A stretch of 64,000 nt of DNA from Micrococcus lacusdianchii (GCF_023155805.1 NZ_JAKNUW010000004.1:62001-126000); one strand, 5' to 3'. Shown: positions 17,435-27,799, counted from the stretch's first letter. Notes: generated by a model from the sequence alone, not told the origin. Translations and numbers: made by a program.

Positions 17435-18679
17435 ATGACCCGCACCGCAGTGATCACCGGACTCGGCGCCACCACCCCCATCGGCGGCGACGTCCCCACG
17501 TTCTGGGAGAACGCCCTGAAGGGCGTCTCGGGCGCCGCCACCATGGAGCACGACTGGGTCGAGCGCTACGAGCTCCCCGTCACCTTCGCCGCCGAGCTGA
17601 CGGTGCCCCCCTCCGAGGTCCTCACCAAGGTCGAGAGCAAGCGCCAGGACCCGGCCACGCAGATGGCCACCGTCGCCGCCCGCGAGGCCTGGAAGGACGC
17701 CGGTCTCGACTCGGCGGACATCGACGGCGACCGCCTCGCCGTCGCGTTCGGCACCGGCATCGGCGGCGTGTGGACCCTGCTGGACGGCTGGGACACCGTC
17801 CGCGAGCGCGGGCCCCGCCGCGTCATGCCCATGACCGTGCCGATGCTCATGCCCAACGGCGCCGCCGGTGCCCTGTCTCTCGAGTTCGGCGCCCGCGCCG
17901 GCGCGCGGACCGTGGTGTCCGCGTGCGCCTCCGGGACCGAGGCCCTTGAGACGGCACTCGAGCTGATCCGCTCGAGTCGTGCCGACGTCGTGATGTGCGG
18001 GTCCACCGAGGCCGCCATCCACCCCATGCCGATGGCGGGCTTCGCCGCCATGCAGGCCCTGTCGAAGCGCAACGACGACCCGCAGGCGGCCTCCCGCCCC
18101 TATGACGTGGATCGCGACGGCTTCGTGCTCGGCGAGGGCGCGGGCGTGATGATCGTGGAGTCCGAGGAGCACGCCGCCGCCCGCGGTGCCCGCGTGTACG
18201 CCGAGCTGGTGGGCACCGGCGTGACGTCCGACTCGCACCACATCACGGCCCCCGAGCCCGAGGGGCTGGGGGCGACCCGCGCCATGCGTCGGGCGCTCGA
18301 GGACGCGGGCCTGCGGCCCGAGGACGTGTCCCACGTGAACGCCCACGCCACCTCCACTCCCAAAGGCGACGCCCCTGAATACCTGGCCATGCGCGCCGTG
18401 TTCGGCGACCGCCTGGACGACGTGCAGGTCTCCGCCACGAAGTCGCAGACAGGTCACCTGCTGGGCGCCTCCGGGGCGATCGAGTCGATCCTCGCGGTGC
18501 TCGCCGTGCACCACGGCCGCACCCCCGTGACCATCAACCTGGACAACCAGGATCCGGAGATCCCCCTGAACGTGGTCACCGGAACGCCCGGGGCGCTGCC
18601 CGAGGGGCGCCGTGTGGCGCTGAAGAACTCGTTCGGCTTCGGCGGGCACAACGCCGTGGCGGTGTTCGTGGGGCGCTGA
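17435..18679 (+). CDS. fabF: Beta-ketoacyl-ACP synthase II
   Basis: A protein of 414 residues that carries out elongation condensations in fatty acid synthesis. The thiolase-fold triad is complete: Cys164 in VVSACASGTEAL, His in NAHATSTPKGDAPE, and His in FGFGGHNAVAVF. The last gene of the fab operon, it starts at an ATG preceded by GAAGGCAGG. It is convergent with the DUF3145 gene, whose stop lies 15 bases away. Confidence 0.96.
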   Translation: MTRTAVITGLGATTPIGGDVPTFWENALKGVSGAATMEHDWVERYELPVTFAAELTVPPSEVLTKVESKRQDPATQMATVAAREAWKDAGLDSADIDGDRLAVAFGTGIGGVWTLLDGWDTVRERGPRRVMPMTVPMLMPNGAAGALSLEFGARAGARTVVSACASGTEALETALELIRSSRADVVMCGSTEAAIHPMPMAGFAAMQALSKRNDDPQAASRPYDVDRDGFVLGEGAGVMIVESEEHAAARGARVYAELVGTGVTSDSHHITAPEPEGLGATRAMRRALEDAGLRPEDVSHVNAHATSTPKGDAPEYLAMRAVFGDRLDDVQVSATKSQTGHLLGASGAIESILAVLAVHHGRTPVTINLDNQDPEIPLNVVTGTPGALPEGRRVALKNSFGFGGHNAVAVFVGR

Positions 18680-18694
18680 CCGGCCGCGCCGGCA

Positions 18695-19198
18695 TCACCC
18701 GGTGCGGTGGATCCAGCGGACGGGGGCGCCCTCGGCGGCGCGACGGAACGGCTCAAGCTCTTCGTCCCAGGCCTCGCCGAGGGCGAGGGAGAGTTCATGG
18801 ATCAGGACGGTGGGGTCGCCGTCGCCGGACTCGTAGGCGTACCGGATGCGGTCCTCCGAGACCATGATGTTGCCGGAGACGTCCGTGGTGGCATGGAAGA
18901 TCCCCAGGCCGGGGGTGTGGGACCAGCGGGAGCCGTCGGCGCCGGCGGAGGGCTCCTCCGTGATCTCGAACCGCAGGTGGGGCCAGCCGCGCAGGGCCGA
19001 GGCCAGCCGCGCCCCCGTGCCCTGCTCCGCGGTCCAGTGGACCTCGGTGCGGTGCTGGCCCGGCTCGGCCGGCTGGGCCACCCACCGGACGTCCGCCGCG
19101 GCGCCCAGGACCGAGCGCAGGGCCCACTCCACGTGCGGGCACAGCGCGGTGGGCGCGGAGAGCACGTGGACCATGCCGCGCGTGGTGACGGTGGACAT
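18695..19198 (-). CDS. DUF3145 family protein
   Basis: A protein of 167 residues, conserved in actinobacteria next to fabF. It starts MSTVTTRGMVHVLSAPTALC and contains two aligned blocks, ALCPHVEWALRSVLG and GLGIFHATTDVSGNIMVSED. Its acidic helix ends DEELEPFRRAAEGAPVRWIH. It is soluble, with no motif that assigns chemistry. The ATG follows AGAGGT. The association with fatty acid synthesis is by position only. Confidence 0.88.
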   Translation of the reverse strand: MSTVTTRGMVHVLSAPTALCPHVEWALRSVLGAAADVRWVAQPAEPGQHRTEVHWTAEQGTGARLASALRGWPHLRFEITEEPSAGADGSRWSHTPGLGIFHATTDVSGNIMVSEDRIRYAYESGDGDPTVLIHELSLALGEAWDEELEPFRRAAEGAPVRWIHRTG

Positions 19199-19365
19199 CG
19201 GGACCTCTCGGGGGCGGGCAGTCGCGTCCGGCAGGACGCCCACGGGAGGACGCCGGACGGCGCGGACCGCGGTGCGGCCATTGTCCCCCGGCGCAGGGGC
19301 GCGGACAACGAAGCTGCCCGCCGACACGCCGTGTCTGCACGTCCGAATGGATCACCCTGGGCCGC

Positions 19366-20355
19366 TCACGCCCGGGGGTGGGCCTGCCGGTAGCCCTCGC
19401 GGAGCCGGTCGATCGAGACGTGTGTGTACACCTGCGTGGTCCGCAGGGAGGCGTGGCCGAGCATCTCCTGGACCGTCCGCAGGTCGGCGCCGCCGTCGAG
19501 GAGATGGGTGGCGGCGGTGTGCCGGAGCGCGTGCGGCCCGCGCGCGGCGGTGTCACCGAGGGCTTCGAGGCCGGCGTCGACGACGGCGCGCACCTGGCGC
19601 ACGCCCACTCGTCCGCCGCGCATGCCCAGGAACAGGGCGGCGCCACTGTGCTCGGCGGCGAGGATCGGGCGGGCCACCCGCAGCCAGCGGTCCAGGGCCG
19701 CGGAGGCTGGTGCGCCGAACGGGACGGTGCGCTGCCTGTCCCCCTTGCCCGTGAGCAGTGCCGTGCGCCGGTCCAGGTCCACGTCGTCCACGTCCAGGGC
19801 AGCGACCTCCGCGACGCGGGCACCGGTGGCGTACAGCAGCTCCAGGAGGGCGACATCCCGTGCCGCGGCGGCCGCGGCGGGGCGGTCGCGGGCGGCGCGG
19901 GCGGCGTGGACGCGCTCCTCCGCGAGAGCGATCAGTCGGTCGGCCTGGGCACGGTGCAGCACGTGCGGCAGCCGGGCGTCCGGGGTGGGGGCGCTCAGCC
20001 GCAGCGCGGGGTCCGTGGGACGCAGCCCCTGCCGCACGAGCCAGGCCAGGAAGGTCCGGGCCGCCGCCACCCGGCGCGCCAGGGTGGCGCGGGCCAGGCC
20101 CTCCTCCCGCATGGCCGCCAGCCACCGCCGCAGGTCCTCCGTGTCCACCTCGGCGAACGCGTCCGCGGACGCATCCTCCCCCGCCCCGGCGGCGTGGGCG
20201 GCCAGGTGACGCAGGTCCGTGAGGTAGGCCGTGACCGTGCGCGGGCTGCGGCCGAGTCCGTGGCGCAGGTGCTCGGCGAACGCCTCGAGCCAGGCCTCGT
20301 CCCGGTCGGAGGCCGGGGGCACGGCGCCGTGGCGGGGCGGGGAGGCAGGACTCAT
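19366..20355 (-). CDS. xerC: Tyrosine recombinase XerC
   Basis: A protein of 329 residues. The N-terminal core-binding domain ([20 protein letters not shown]) precedes the catalytic domain with Arg in [14 protein letters not shown], His-x-x-Arg in [12 protein letters not shown], His in [15 protein letters not shown] and the nucleophile Tyr in that same block. It presumably resolves chromosome dimers at dif with a second Xer protein not in this window. A non-conserved Ala-rich insertion ([12 protein letters not shown]) lies before the first catalytic Arg. Its stop and the downstream DUF3145 gene are 167 bases apart, with nothing recognised between. Confidence 0.92.
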   Translation of the reverse strand: MSPASPPRHGAVPPASDRDEAWLEAFAEHLRHGLGRSPRTVTAYLTDLRHLAAHAAGAGEDASADAFAEVDTEDLRRWLAAMREEGLARATLARRVAAARTFLAWLVRQGLRPTDPALRLSAPTPDARLPHVLHRAQADRLIALAEERVHAARAARDRPAAAAAARDVALLELLYATGARVAEVAALDVDDVDLDRRTALLTGKGDRQRTVPFGAPASAALDRWLRVARPILAAEHSGAALFLGMRGGRVGVRQVRAVVDAGLEALGDTAARGPHALRHTAATHLLDGGADLRTVQEMLGHASLRTTQVYTHVSIDRLREGYRQAHPRA

Positions 20356-20384
20356 GCCCCCACTCTGCCACCGGCCCCGGCCCG

Positions 20385-21662
20385 TCAGCCGTCCGAGCGC
20401 CGCCACCGGTCCTCCACCCGCTCGGCGAGTCCCCGCCGTGCCAGCCGGGTGAGCACGGCCAGGACGGTGGGCAGGGACAGGCCCGCGCTCACCGTGAGCG
20501 CGTCCACGTCCACGGCCCGGCGGACGGGCAGGGCCTCGCACACCAGCAGCTCCTCCACGGTCAGGCCGTCGGTGGGGCGCGCGGCCGCCGCATGCGGAGG
20601 CTCGGTCGAGGCGACCGCCGGAGGGTCGGCGGCGTCCGACCGGGCCGGACCGCCGACGGCGCCCTGACCCGGCGGCAGCAGGTCGAGGGCCTGGGCCGGG
20701 TCCGCCACCAGCCGTACGGGTGCCTCCTGGAGGAGCCGGTGGCACCCGGCGGAGGAGGGCGAAGTGATCGGCCCGGGCACCACGCCGACCTCCCGGCCGA
20801 GGGACAGGGCGTGCCCCGCGGTGTTCTGGGCACCGGAGCGCCACCGCGCCTCCACCACCACGACCGCGCCCGACAGCGCGGCGATCAGGCGGTTGCGGTG
20901 CAGGAACCGGTGACGGGTGGGCGAGGCACCCGGCGGCATCTCGGACAGCAGCAGCCCCGCCTCCATGACGGCCCGCAGCAGCTCCTCGTGGCCGGCGGGG
21001 TAGAACCGGTCCAGACCGCCGGCGAGCACGGCGATGGTGGGGACGGGCCCGGGTGCGCCGGCGTCCGCGGGCCCGGGCCGGATGCCGGGAGCGGCGTCGA
21101 GGGCGGCACGGTGCGCGGCGCCGTCGATCCCGTAGGCCCCGCCGGAGACCACGCACGTCCCGGCGCGCACGGCGCGGGAGACGACGGCGGACGTGACCTG
21201 CCGCCCGTACGAGGTGGCCTCGCGGCTGCCGACCACGGCCAGGGCCCGGGCGGCGACGGGGACCGTCCCGGCGCCTCGGAACCACAGACCGAGGGGCGCG
21301 GCGGCGCCGAGGTCGTCCAGCGCCGCGGGCCACGCGTCGTCCTCCGGGATGAGCAGCCCGCCGCCGAGGCGGTGGAGGGCCACGAGGTCCCGTGCGGGGT
21401 CCAGCCGCTCGGCCCGGGGCGCCCACCGGGCGAGGCCTGCACTCCAGCGCCGCCCCAGCGCGGCCCCGGAGCCGGCGTGGTCGGCCAGCAGGTCCCGTTC
21501 GGCGGGCTGGAGCCGGTCCTGGCCCGTGAGCAGGGCCAAGGCCCGCTCGGGTCCCAGGGCGGCGACGGCCTGCACGGCCAGCTCGTCCCCGGGCTCCACG
21601 AGGCGGGTGAGGGCGGCGCGGGCCAGGCGGGCGCCGTCGGGGCGGGAGTGCGGGACGGTCAT
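20385..21662 (-). CDS. dprA: DNA-processing protein DprA
   Basis: A protein of 425 residues. The Rossmann-like DprA core is clear: [15 protein letters not shown], then [33 protein letters not shown] and [21 protein letters not shown] winged-helix domain follows a variable Pro/Ala linker ([12 protein letters not shown] to the end). DprA loads RecA on incoming single strands in natural transformation; M. luteus is naturally competent. Its start overlaps the end of yifB as ATGA, and xerC follows. Confidence 0.93.
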   Translation of the reverse strand: MTVPHSRPDGARLARAALTRLVEPGDELAVQAVAALGPERALALLTGQDRLQPAERDLLADHAGSGAALGRRWSAGLARWAPRAERLDPARDLVALHRLGGGLLIPEDDAWPAALDDLGAAAPLGLWFRGAGTVPVAARALAVVGSREATSYGRQVTSAVVSRAVRAGTCVVSGGAYGIDGAAHRAALDAAPGIRPGPADAGAPGPVPTIAVLAGGLDRFYPAGHEELLRAVMEAGLLLSEMPPGASPTRHRFLHRNRLIAALSGAVVVVEARWRSGAQNTAGHALSLGREVGVVPGPITSPSSAGCHRLLQEAPVRLVADPAQALDLLPPGQGAVGGPARSDAADPPAVASTEPPHAAAARPTDGLTVEELLVCEALPVRRAVDVDALTVSAGLSLPTVLAVLTRLARRGLAERVEDRWRRSDG

Positions 21663-23251
21663 CGGTCCTCCTCGTGGCGGGTGTGCAGCTGCAGGGCCGT
21701 CTCCACGTCCTGGGCCGCGGGCCGGTCGGCCCCGCGCAGGTCGGCGAGGGTCCAGGCCAGGCGCAGGACACGGGCGTGTCCGCGGGCGCTGAGCTCGCCC
21801 GTGTCCACCGCGGAGTCGGCCTCCGCCCGGGCGGCGGAGGGCACCGCATGCGGTCCGTGCCGCAGTGCTGGTGCGGGGACGTGGGCGTTGCGCAGCACCC
21901 CTGGCGGGACCAGGCCGGCCGCGGCGGCGGCCTCCCAGCGCACCTCCTGGCGCTCGACGGCGGCCCGCACGCGGGCGGCCACCGTGGCGGTCGGCTCGGC
22001 TTCGGGCGCTCCCGTGAGGTGGCGGGCCTCCACCGGCCGCACGGTCACCTGCACGTCCACGCGGTCCAGCAGCGGCCCGGAGAGGCGCTCGGCGTAGCGG
22101 CGGCGCTGCAGGGACGTGCAGCGGCAGCGGTGGCCGGTTCCGTCGCCGAGCCCGCAGGGGCACGGGTTGGCGGCGAGCACGAGCTGGAACCGGGCCGGAT
22201 ATGTCACGGCGCCCTGCGCCCGGTGGAGCACCACCTCCCCCGCTTCGAGGGGCTGGCGCAGCGCCTCGAGGGCGCGACGGTCGAACTCCGGCGCCTCGTC
22301 CAGGAACAGCACCCCGCCATGGGCGAGGGACACCGCTCCGGGCCGCGCGAGTCCGGTGCCGCCGCCCACGAGCGCGGACATGGAGGCGGAGTGGTGCGGC
22401 GCCTCGAACGGCGGCGTGCGGTCCAGCGCCCCGGCGCCCGGACGCAGCCGGCGCAGGGAGCGCAGCGCCGCGGTCTCCAGGGCGGTCCGCCGATCCATGG
22501 GCGGCAGGATCCCGGGCAGGCGCTCGGCGAGCATCGTCTTGCCCGCCCCGGGCGGGCCGCTCAGCAGGAGGTGGTGCCCCCCGGCCGCCGCCACCTCGAG
22601 GGCGAAGCGCGCCTGGGCCTGCCCGGCCACCTCGGACAGGTCCGGGGCGGCGCGGCGGTGCTCCAGCTCCTCTGCCTCCTCGCGGCCCGCGCCGGCACCG
22701 AGCACGCGGGCGGCGTCCGGGACGGGCGGGGGCCCGTCCGGCCGTCCACCGAAGGCGCGGATGACCTCGTGCAGGTGCGCGAAGCCGCGCACCTCGGCGC
22801 CCGGCACCAGGCGGGCCTCCTCGACGGCCGCCGCGGCCACCACCACGCGTGGGTGTCCGGCATCGACGGCGGCGAGCACCATGGCCACGGTCTCCGGGGT
22901 GCGATGCAGCGTGCCGTCCAGGCCGAGCTCCGCGAGGAACACGGGGCCGTGCACGCCGCGGACCTGGCCCGCGGCCGCGTACGCCGCCAGGACGATCGCC
23001 AGGTCATGCGCAGCGCCGCGCTTCTGCACTCCCGCCGGCAGCAGGTTGACGGTCAGGTGGCGCCGGGTCAGGGGCAGGCCGGCGTTGCGCGCGGCCGAGC
23101 GGATCCTGTCCCGGCTCTCCTGCAGCGCCTGGTCGGGCAGGCCCAGCAGGGTGAACCCGGGCAGGGACTGGGCGATGTCCGCCTCCACGTCCACCACGTC
23201 CCCGCGGAGCCCGGCCAGGGAGACGGAGCGCGTGCGCCCGATGCCCGTCAC
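21659..23251 (-). CDS. comM: YifB/ComM family Mg chelatase-like AAA+ ATPase
   Basis: A protein of 530 residues. The N-terminal Lon-like fold ([19 protein letters not shown]) leads into an AAA+ domain with Walker [18 protein letters not shown] and Walker [13 protein letters not shown] Cys cluster (ANPCPCG, HRCRC) probably binds zinc. The C-terminal helical domain ends LHTRHEEDR. ComM is a hexameric helicase that aids branch migration during transformation. The start is a GTG overlapping the yraN stop, and its stop overlaps the dprA start, so three genes are coupled. Confidence 0.93.
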   Translation of the reverse strand: MTGIGRTRSVSLAGLRGDVVDVEADIAQSLPGFTLLGLPDQALQESRDRIRSAARNAGLPLTRRHLTVNLLPAGVQKRGAAHDLAIVLAAYAAAGQVRGVHGPVFLAELGLDGTLHRTPETVAMVLAAVDAGHPRVVVAAAAVEEARLVPGAEVRGFAHLHEVIRAFGGRPDGPPPVPDAARVLGAGAGREEAEELEHRRAAPDLSEVAGQAQARFALEVAAAGGHHLLLSGPPGAGKTMLAERLPGILPPMDRRTALETAALRSLRRLRPGAGALDRTPPFEAPHHSASMSALVGGGTGLARPGAVSLAHGGVLFLDEAPEFDRRALEALRQPLEAGEVVLHRAQGAVTYPARFQLVLAANPCPCGLGDGTGHRCRCTSLQRRRYAERLSGPLLDRVDVQVTVRPVEARHLTGAPEAEPTATVAARVRAAVERQEVRWEAAAAAGLVPPGVLRNAHVPAPALRHGPHAVPSAARAEADSAVDTGELSARGHARVLRLAWTLADLRGADRPAAQDVETALQLHTRHEEDR

Positions 23252-23658
23252 GGCCGCACGTCCGTCACCAGGTCGAACCGCACCCCGCCGGTGCGTGGCA
23301 CGAGCACGGCGACGGCGTCCACGCGCCAGGGCTCCCGGTGCACCGGGCGCTGAGCTGCGCGGGCACGCTCGGCCACCCAGGCGCGGGTGAGCCGGTGCAG
23401 GCGCAGCAGCTTGCGGCGCCCGATGGCCTCCAGGGGGTCCCCGTAGGCCAGGGAGGAGCGGGTCTTCACCTCGATCCCCACCCACCACCCGTCCTGGCGG
23501 GCCACCAGGTCCAGCTCCCCACCCTCGCCTCGCCAGTTGCGGTCGACGATCTCGTAGCCGCGGGCGGCGAGCCATCGGGCCGCCGCGTCCTCCCCGTACC
23601 GGCCCAGGGCCGTGTGGGCCGTGCTGCCCCGCCGTCGCGTGGCCGTGCTCTCGTCCAT
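23248..23658 (-). CDS. yraN: YraN family endonuclease-like protein
   Basis: A protein of 136 residues of the UPF0102/YraN family, with a PD-(D/E)xK fold: GELDLVARQDGWWVGIEVKTRSS holds the Asp, Glu and Lys positions. The preceding block AARWLAARGYEIVDRNWRG is diagnostic. Role unknown, probably DNA processing. The ATG at 23658 is chosen because AGGAGG lies eight bases upstream; a GTG at 23667 is too close to it. It starts the operon yraN-comM-dprA. Confidence 0.9.
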   Translation of the reverse strand: MDESTATRRRGSTAHTALGRYGEDAAARWLAARGYEIVDRNWRGEGGELDLVARQDGWWVGIEVKTRSSLAYGDPLEAIGRRKLLRLHRLTRAWVAERARAAQRPVHREPWRVDAVAVLVPRTGGVRFDLVTDVRP

Positions 23659-23817
23659 GGACACCACCTCCTGGACCCAGGGTGGCCGGGAGGACGGGCT
23701 CCGCGGGCGCCGGAGGGCAGGATGTGGGGGACGGTCCGCGCGACGGCGCCCTGTGCAGGAGCCGTCCGGGCGCGAGCCGCCGGGCAGGAGTTCGACGGGC
23801 GGAGCTCTCCGGCCCTG

Positions 23818-24141
23818 TCAGCCGCCCAGGGCCCCGCCCTCCGGCACCTGCAGCTCGTCCCGCGGCAGCTCCTCGATGTTCACGTCCTTGAACGTCAGCA
23901 CGCGCACGCGCTTGATGAACCGCTGCGTGCGGTACACGTCCCACACCCACGCGTCCTCGAGGGTCAGCTCGAAGAACACCTCGCCGTCGGTCTGGTGGGG
24001 CGTCAGCGTGACGGCGTTGGCCAGGTAGAACCGGCGCTCGGTCTCCACCACGTAGCGGAACAGGCCGACGACGTCCCGGTACTCCCGGTACAGGAGCAGC
24101 TCCGACTCGGCCTCGAAGTCCTCGACGTCGTCCGTGCTCAT
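23818..24141 (-). CDS. DUF2469 family protein
   Basis: A protein of 107 residues of the actinobacterial DUF2469 family, identifiable by LLYREYRDVVGLFRYVVETE and RRFYLANAVTL. It is acidic, soluble and of unknown function. The family is found between rnhB and yraN in many actinobacteria, as here. The ATG follows AGGAGA. A 159-base gap to yraN, GC-rich and without a recognised element, follows it. Confidence 0.88.
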   Translation of the reverse strand: MSTDDVEDFEAESELLLYREYRDVVGLFRYVVETERRFYLANAVTLTPHQTDGEVFFELTLEDAWVWDVYRTQRFIKRVRVLTFKDVNIEELPRDELQVPEGGALGG

Positions 24142-24241
24142 GCTCTGTCTCTCCTGTCCCGTGGGCGCGGCCCCGACGCTCGCCGGGGCACCGCACCATC
24201 CTGCCCCGCGCGCGCCGTGGCGTCGAACGCGGCACGTCGGC

Positions 24242-25003
24242 TCAGCCGAAGAGCGTGGGCGGTGCGTCGTCGGCGGCGGCCGCCTCCGTCGGCGCGGGCA
24301 GGCCGAGGTTCCACGAGCGGCGGTGGTGCTCGGTGGCGCCGCGTTCGAGGATCGCGCGCCGATGGGTCGCGGCACCGTAGCCCTTGTTGCCCGCCCAGCC
24401 GTAGGCGGGATGGACGGCGTCGAGCGCGGTCAGGGTGTCGTCCCGGTCCACCTTGGCAAGGATGGACGCCGCCGCCACGGTGGCGCAGCGGTCCTCGGCC
24501 TTCACCATCAGGCGCGGCACGGGCGGCACCGGGCCCGGGACGAGACGCGCCACCGCCCCGGCGCGGGCGTGACGCAGCCAGTCGTCCGAGCCGTCGAGGA
24601 TCAGGGCGACGGGCGCCTCCTCCAGATCCGCCACGAGCGCCGCCCAGGCCCGGGCCCCCGCGAGCGCGAGCGCCCCGGTGATCCCGTGGCGGTCCACCTC
24701 GTCCGGGCCGGCCTCGCCCAGGGCGTGCCCGGCGGCCCAGGCCTGGATCTCGGGCACCAGGACGCGGCGCCGCCGGTCGGTGAGCGCCTTGGAGTCGCGC
24801 ACGGGCGGGATCTGCCCCTCGGCGGGCACGCGCGCGGCGCACACCCCGACGACGACGGGCCCCGCCAGCGCCCCACGCCCCACCTCGTCCATGCCCGCGA
24901 CGAGGGCGGACGTGGCCGGCCCGCCCGCGGCGGCGAGCGCCTCGACCGCCAGGGCGGCCTCCACGTCCAGCCCGGCGCGCACCGCCGGCCCTCGCGGGCT
25001 CAT
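24242..25003 (-). CDS. rnhB: Ribonuclease HII
   Basis: A protein of 253 residues that removes RNA from RNA/DNA hybrids and single misincorporated ribonucleotides. The catalytic region opens with AGMDEVGRGALAGPV (Asp, Glu), continues VRDSKALT and reaches AAASILAKVDRD and YGWAGNKGYGAATHRRAI. An N-terminal extension of about 35 residues precedes the core. Its ATG overlaps the stop of the signal peptidase gene upstream. Confidence 0.94.
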   Translation of the reverse strand: MSPRGPAVRAGLDVEAALAVEALAAAGGPATSALVAGMDEVGRGALAGPVVVGVCAARVPAEGQIPPVRDSKALTDRRRRVLVPEIQAWAAGHALGEAGPDEVDRHGITGALALAGARAWAALVADLEEAPVALILDGSDDWLRHARAGAVARLVPGPVPPVPRLMVKAEDRCATVAAASILAKVDRDDTLTALDAVHPAYGWAGNKGYGAATHRRAILERGATEHHRRSWNLGLPAPTEAAAADDAPPTLFG

Positions 25004-25719
25004 CTGACCTCCCCGGTGGCCTCCGGCACGCCGCCGATGCGGGCGGGCGGCCACACCACGGCCTCCACGCGGCCCACCACGTCGTCGACCGCCACGAAGC
25101 CGCCGCCCGGACCGTCCCGGTGCTGGCGGGAGTCCTGGGACGCCTCCCGGTGGTCGCCGAGCACGAACAGGCGGCCCTCCGGCACGGTCACCTCGAACGA
25201 CTCCTGGGCGGGGGCGCCGGCCAGGTACGGCTCCGGCAGGGGCCGGCCGTCCACCTCCACGTGGTCCCAGCCGGGCCGCCACGCCACCGTGTCCCCGGGC
25301 AGTCCGACCACGCGCTTGACCAGGTGGCCCTCGCCGGAGCCCGGGGAGACCACCTGCAGCGCGGCGTGCAGCGGGTCCGCCTGGACCGCCTCGGCCCCCG
25401 CCAGCCACGCCTGGGTGTCCTCGAAGACGACGACGTCCCCGCGCTCGAGCGCGAGCGGTCCGGGGGCCCACAGCCCGACGGCCACGCGGTCCCCGGGCTG
25501 CAGGGTCGGCTCCATGGAGGCCGACGGGACGTGGAACATGCGCACGAGGAACACCTGGACCAGCACCAGGAGGGCGAGGGTGAGCCCCACGGCCAGGGCG
25601 ACGGCCCGCACCGGGTGGGGGCCGCCGTCGTCGTGGGGACGGGCGGCGCCGTCCGTGGACGACGGCACGGCGCGACCGGCGTGGGAGCCCGCCCCGGAGG
25701 GTGCGGAGGGCTCAGCCAT
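25000..25719 (-). CDS. lepB: Signal peptidase I (second of two)
   Basis: A protein of 239 residues. A cytoplasmic tail of about 40 residues precedes one membrane helix (AVALAVGLTLALLVLVQVFL). The catalytic Ser lies in HVPSASMEPTL and the general-base Lys in HLVKRVVGLPGD; the GDHREASQDSR box follows. It cleaves signal peptides from exported proteins. It overlaps the first signal peptidase gene by eight bases upstream and rnhB by four downstream, so the run is one transcription unit. Confidence 0.93.
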   Translation of the reverse strand: MAEPSAPSGAGSHAGRAVPSSTDGAARPHDDGGPHPVRAVALAVGLTLALLVLVQVFLVRMFHVPSASMEPTLQPGDRVAVGLWAPGPLALERGDVVVFEDTQAWLAGAEAVQADPLHAALQVVSPGSGEGHLVKRVVGLPGDTVAWRPGWDHVEVDGRPLPEPYLAGAPAQESFEVTVPEGRLFVLGDHREASQDSRQHRDGPGGGFVAVDDVVGRVEAVVWPPARIGGVPEATGEVR

Positions 25720-26449
25720 CGGCGGGCTCCAGGTACCGCCGCGCGTCGAGCGGCCACACCACCTGCTCCGCGGTGCCGATCACGGACTCCAGCGGGATCA
25801 GCCCGCCGCCGGGGGCACCGAGCAGGCTGCGGGAGTCGCGCGAGGCCTCCCGATGGTCCCCCAGCACCACCATGCGCCCGGCGGGCACCTCGAACTCCCA
25901 GCGGGAGGCCGAGGCGGGATCGGCGGCGGTCACGGGTCGGCCCAGGTAGGGCTCGTCCACGGAGGCGCCGTTGCGCACCAGCCGCCCGTCGGCGGCGCAG
26001 CACGCGAGGGTGTCCCCCGGCAGGGCCAGCACGCGCTTGACGAACCCGTCCCCGGTGCCGCCCACGCCCCACCACGCCGCCACGTCCGTCAGGCCGCGCT
26101 CGAGGGAGCTCCGGGAGCGGTAGGGGGCGAGGCTGCCGGCGCCGTCGAAGACCACCACGTCCCCGTGCGCCAGCCCCGCACCGCCCGCGGCGGCCCCGTC
26201 CACGAGGATGCGCTCGCCGGGGCGCAGCGTCGGCTCCATCGAGCCGGAGGGCACCAGCAGCACCGGGCCGGTGAGCGCACGCAGCACGGCCGCGGCGACG
26301 ACGGCGGCCGCCAGCGTCAGCAGCAGCCACGGCCACCAGCGCTGCCCGTGCGCGGGGCGGGCCGCGGCCGGCGTGGTGCCGGACGTCGCGGTTCCGGGCG
26401 CCACGGAGCCCCGTGACCGGCGGGGGTCACGGGGCTCCGGGGTGCGCAT
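25712..26449 (-). CDS. lepB: Signal peptidase I (first of two)
   Basis: A protein of 245 residues with the same plan as its downstream neighbour: a basic cytoplasmic N-terminus, one membrane helix (WWPWLLLTLAAAVVAAAVL), catalytic Ser in LVPSGSMEPTL, Lys in FVKRVLALPGD, and box GDHREASRDSR. Its insert CCAADG and other loops differ, so the pair may divide substrates. The N-terminal codons coincide with a perfect 15-bp hairpin at 26404-26439, so either the start is further downstream or the hairpin acts on this reading frame. Confidence 0.9.
   Translation of the reverse strand: MRTPEPRDPRRSRGSVAPGTATSGTTPAAARPAHGQRWWPWLLLTLAAAVVAAAVLRALTGPVLLVPSGSMEPTLRPGERILVDGAAAGGAGLAHGDVVVFDGAGSLAPYRSRSSLERGLTDVAAWWGVGGTGDGFVKRVLALPGDTLACCAADGRLVRNGASVDEPYLGRPVTAADPASASRWEFEVPAGRMVVLGDHREASRDSRSLLGAPGGGLIPLESVIGTAEQVVWPLDARRYLEPADG
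26404..26439 (-). terminator. Perfect 15-bp stem-loop downstream of rplS
   Basis: Arms 26404-26418 and 26425-26439 pair perfectly around a 6-base loop. The position 45 bases after the rplS stop suggests a terminator or attenuator for rplS. It lacks a U tract and lies within the first codons of lepB. Confidence 0.6.
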
Positions 26450-26483
26450 GGCGGTCAGCGGTCGGCGCGGGGCCGACCGGCGA

Positions 26484-26837
26484 TCACTTGGCGTCGGCGC
26501 GCTTCTCGCGGATACGAGCAGCCTTGCCGTGGCGGTCGCGCATGTAGTACAGCTTCGCGCGGCGGACGTCACCCTTGGTGACGACCTCGATCTTGTCGAT
26601 CACCGGGGAGTGCACCGGGAAGACGCGCTCCACGCCCACGCCGAAGGACACCTTGCGGACGCGGAAGGTCTCGCGCACGCCGTGGCCCTGACGGCCCATG
26701 ACGTAGCCCTGGAAGACCTGCACGCGGGCGGTCTTGCCCTCGATGATGTTGACGTGCACCTTGACGGTGTCGCCGGGGGCGAAGTCCGGCACGTCGTCGC
26801 GCAGGGTGGCCTGGTCGAAGGAATCGAGGATGTGCAT
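26484..26837 (-). CDS. rplS: 50S ribosomal protein L19
   Basis: A protein of 117 residues. It is a typical bL19: [40 protein letters not shown], and the basic C-terminus [17 protein letters not shown]. It sits at the 30S/50S interface. The ATG follows AGGAGA. A 227-base GC-rich gap to trmD holds its promoter; no recognised riboregulator was seen there. Confidence 0.97.
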   Translation of the reverse strand: MHILDSFDQATLRDDVPDFAPGDTVKVHVNIIEGKTARVQVFQGYVMGRQGHGVRETFRVRKVSFGVGVERVFPVHSPVIDKIEVVTKGDVRRAKLYYMRDRHGKAARIREKRADAK

Positions 26838-27064
26838 GCTCTGATCTCCTGGTGGACGCCACAGGTCATCCACGTGGTCGGCGGGCGCGGCGGGCGCCGC
26901 CCGGCACGGGCGGAGCGGGACGCCGGGCCCCGAAGCGGTGAGCCGGACACGGCCGCGAGCGCGGGGTCCGGTGGTCCGTGCCGTCGACACGCGCCCCCTG
27001 TGGCAGGCCGCGCGTCCGGTGGACACGAGGATCCATTCTGCCACATCCGGCAGGACGGTGGGGG

Positions 27065-27796
27065 TCAGTCCGCCTCGGTGCCGCCCGCGTGCGCGGCCCA
27101 CAGGTCCGGGCGGCGGGCACGGGTGCGCTCCTCCTGCTGCGCACGGCGCCACGCGGCCACGCGGCCGTGGTCACCGGAGAGCAGGACGGGTGGGACCTCG
27201 CGCTCCCGCCACACGGAGGGCTTGGTGTAGACGGGGTACTCGAGCAGGCCGTCCTCGTGGGACTCCTCCACGAGGGACGCGGGGTTGCCGACCACGCCCG
27301 GGACCAGGCGCCCCACGGCCTCGATCACGGCCAGCGCCGCGACCTCGCCGCCGTTGAGGACGTAGTCGCCGAGGGAGAACAGCCGCACGTCGTACAGCTC
27401 CTCGGCCCAGCCGAACACGCGTTCATCGATGCCCTCGTACCGCCCGCACGCGAAGACCACGTGCGTCTCCTGGGCCAGCTCCCGCGCCGTGGCCTGGGTG
27501 AACGGGGTGCCGGAGGGGGTGGGGACCATGAGGACGGGACGGGCGCCGACGGGCGAGGCGCCGGAGCCGAGCCCGGCGACCGCCTCGAGGGCCAGCGCCC
27601 ACGGCTCGGGCTTCATGACCATGCCCGCGCCGCCGCCGTAGGGCGTGTCGTCCACCGTGCGATGGCGGTCGGAGGTGAAGTCCCGCAGGTCGTGCACGTG
27701 CACGTCCACGAGTCCCTCCCGCCGTGCGCGCCCCAGGAGGGACACGTCCAGGACGCCCATGTACTCCGGGAAGATGGTGACGACGTCGAACCGCAC
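27065..27796 (-). CDS. trmD: tRNA (guanine37-N1)-methyltransferase
   Basis: A SPOUT methyltransferase of 243 residues that methylates G37 of tRNAs reading CNN codons and prevents frameshifting. The trefoil knot is visible in [15 protein letters not shown] and [20 protein letters not shown], followed by GVVGNPASL. The N-terminus is the typical [12 protein letters not shown], read from a GTG. It begins three bases after the rimM stop, so the two are coupled. Confidence 0.96.
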   Translation of the reverse strand: MRFDVVTIFPEYMGVLDVSLLGRARREGLVDVHVHDLRDFTSDRHRTVDDTPYGGGAGMVMKPEPWALALEAVAGLGSGASPVGARPVLMVPTPSGTPFTQATARELAQETHVVFACGRYEGIDERVFGWAEELYDVRLFSLGDYVLNGGEVAALAVIEAVGRLVPGVVGNPASLVEESHEDGLLEYPVYTKPSVWREREVPPVLLSGDHGRVAAWRRAQQEERTRARRPDLWAAHAGGTEAD

Positions 27797-27799
27797 CGC

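Noticed and set aside
14678-18649. A 1323-codon open frame on the minus strand opposite the fab genes
   Set aside because: It mirrors fasR-fabD-fabH-acpP-fabF, all with intact catalytic motifs. Long antisense frames are expected at this GC content.
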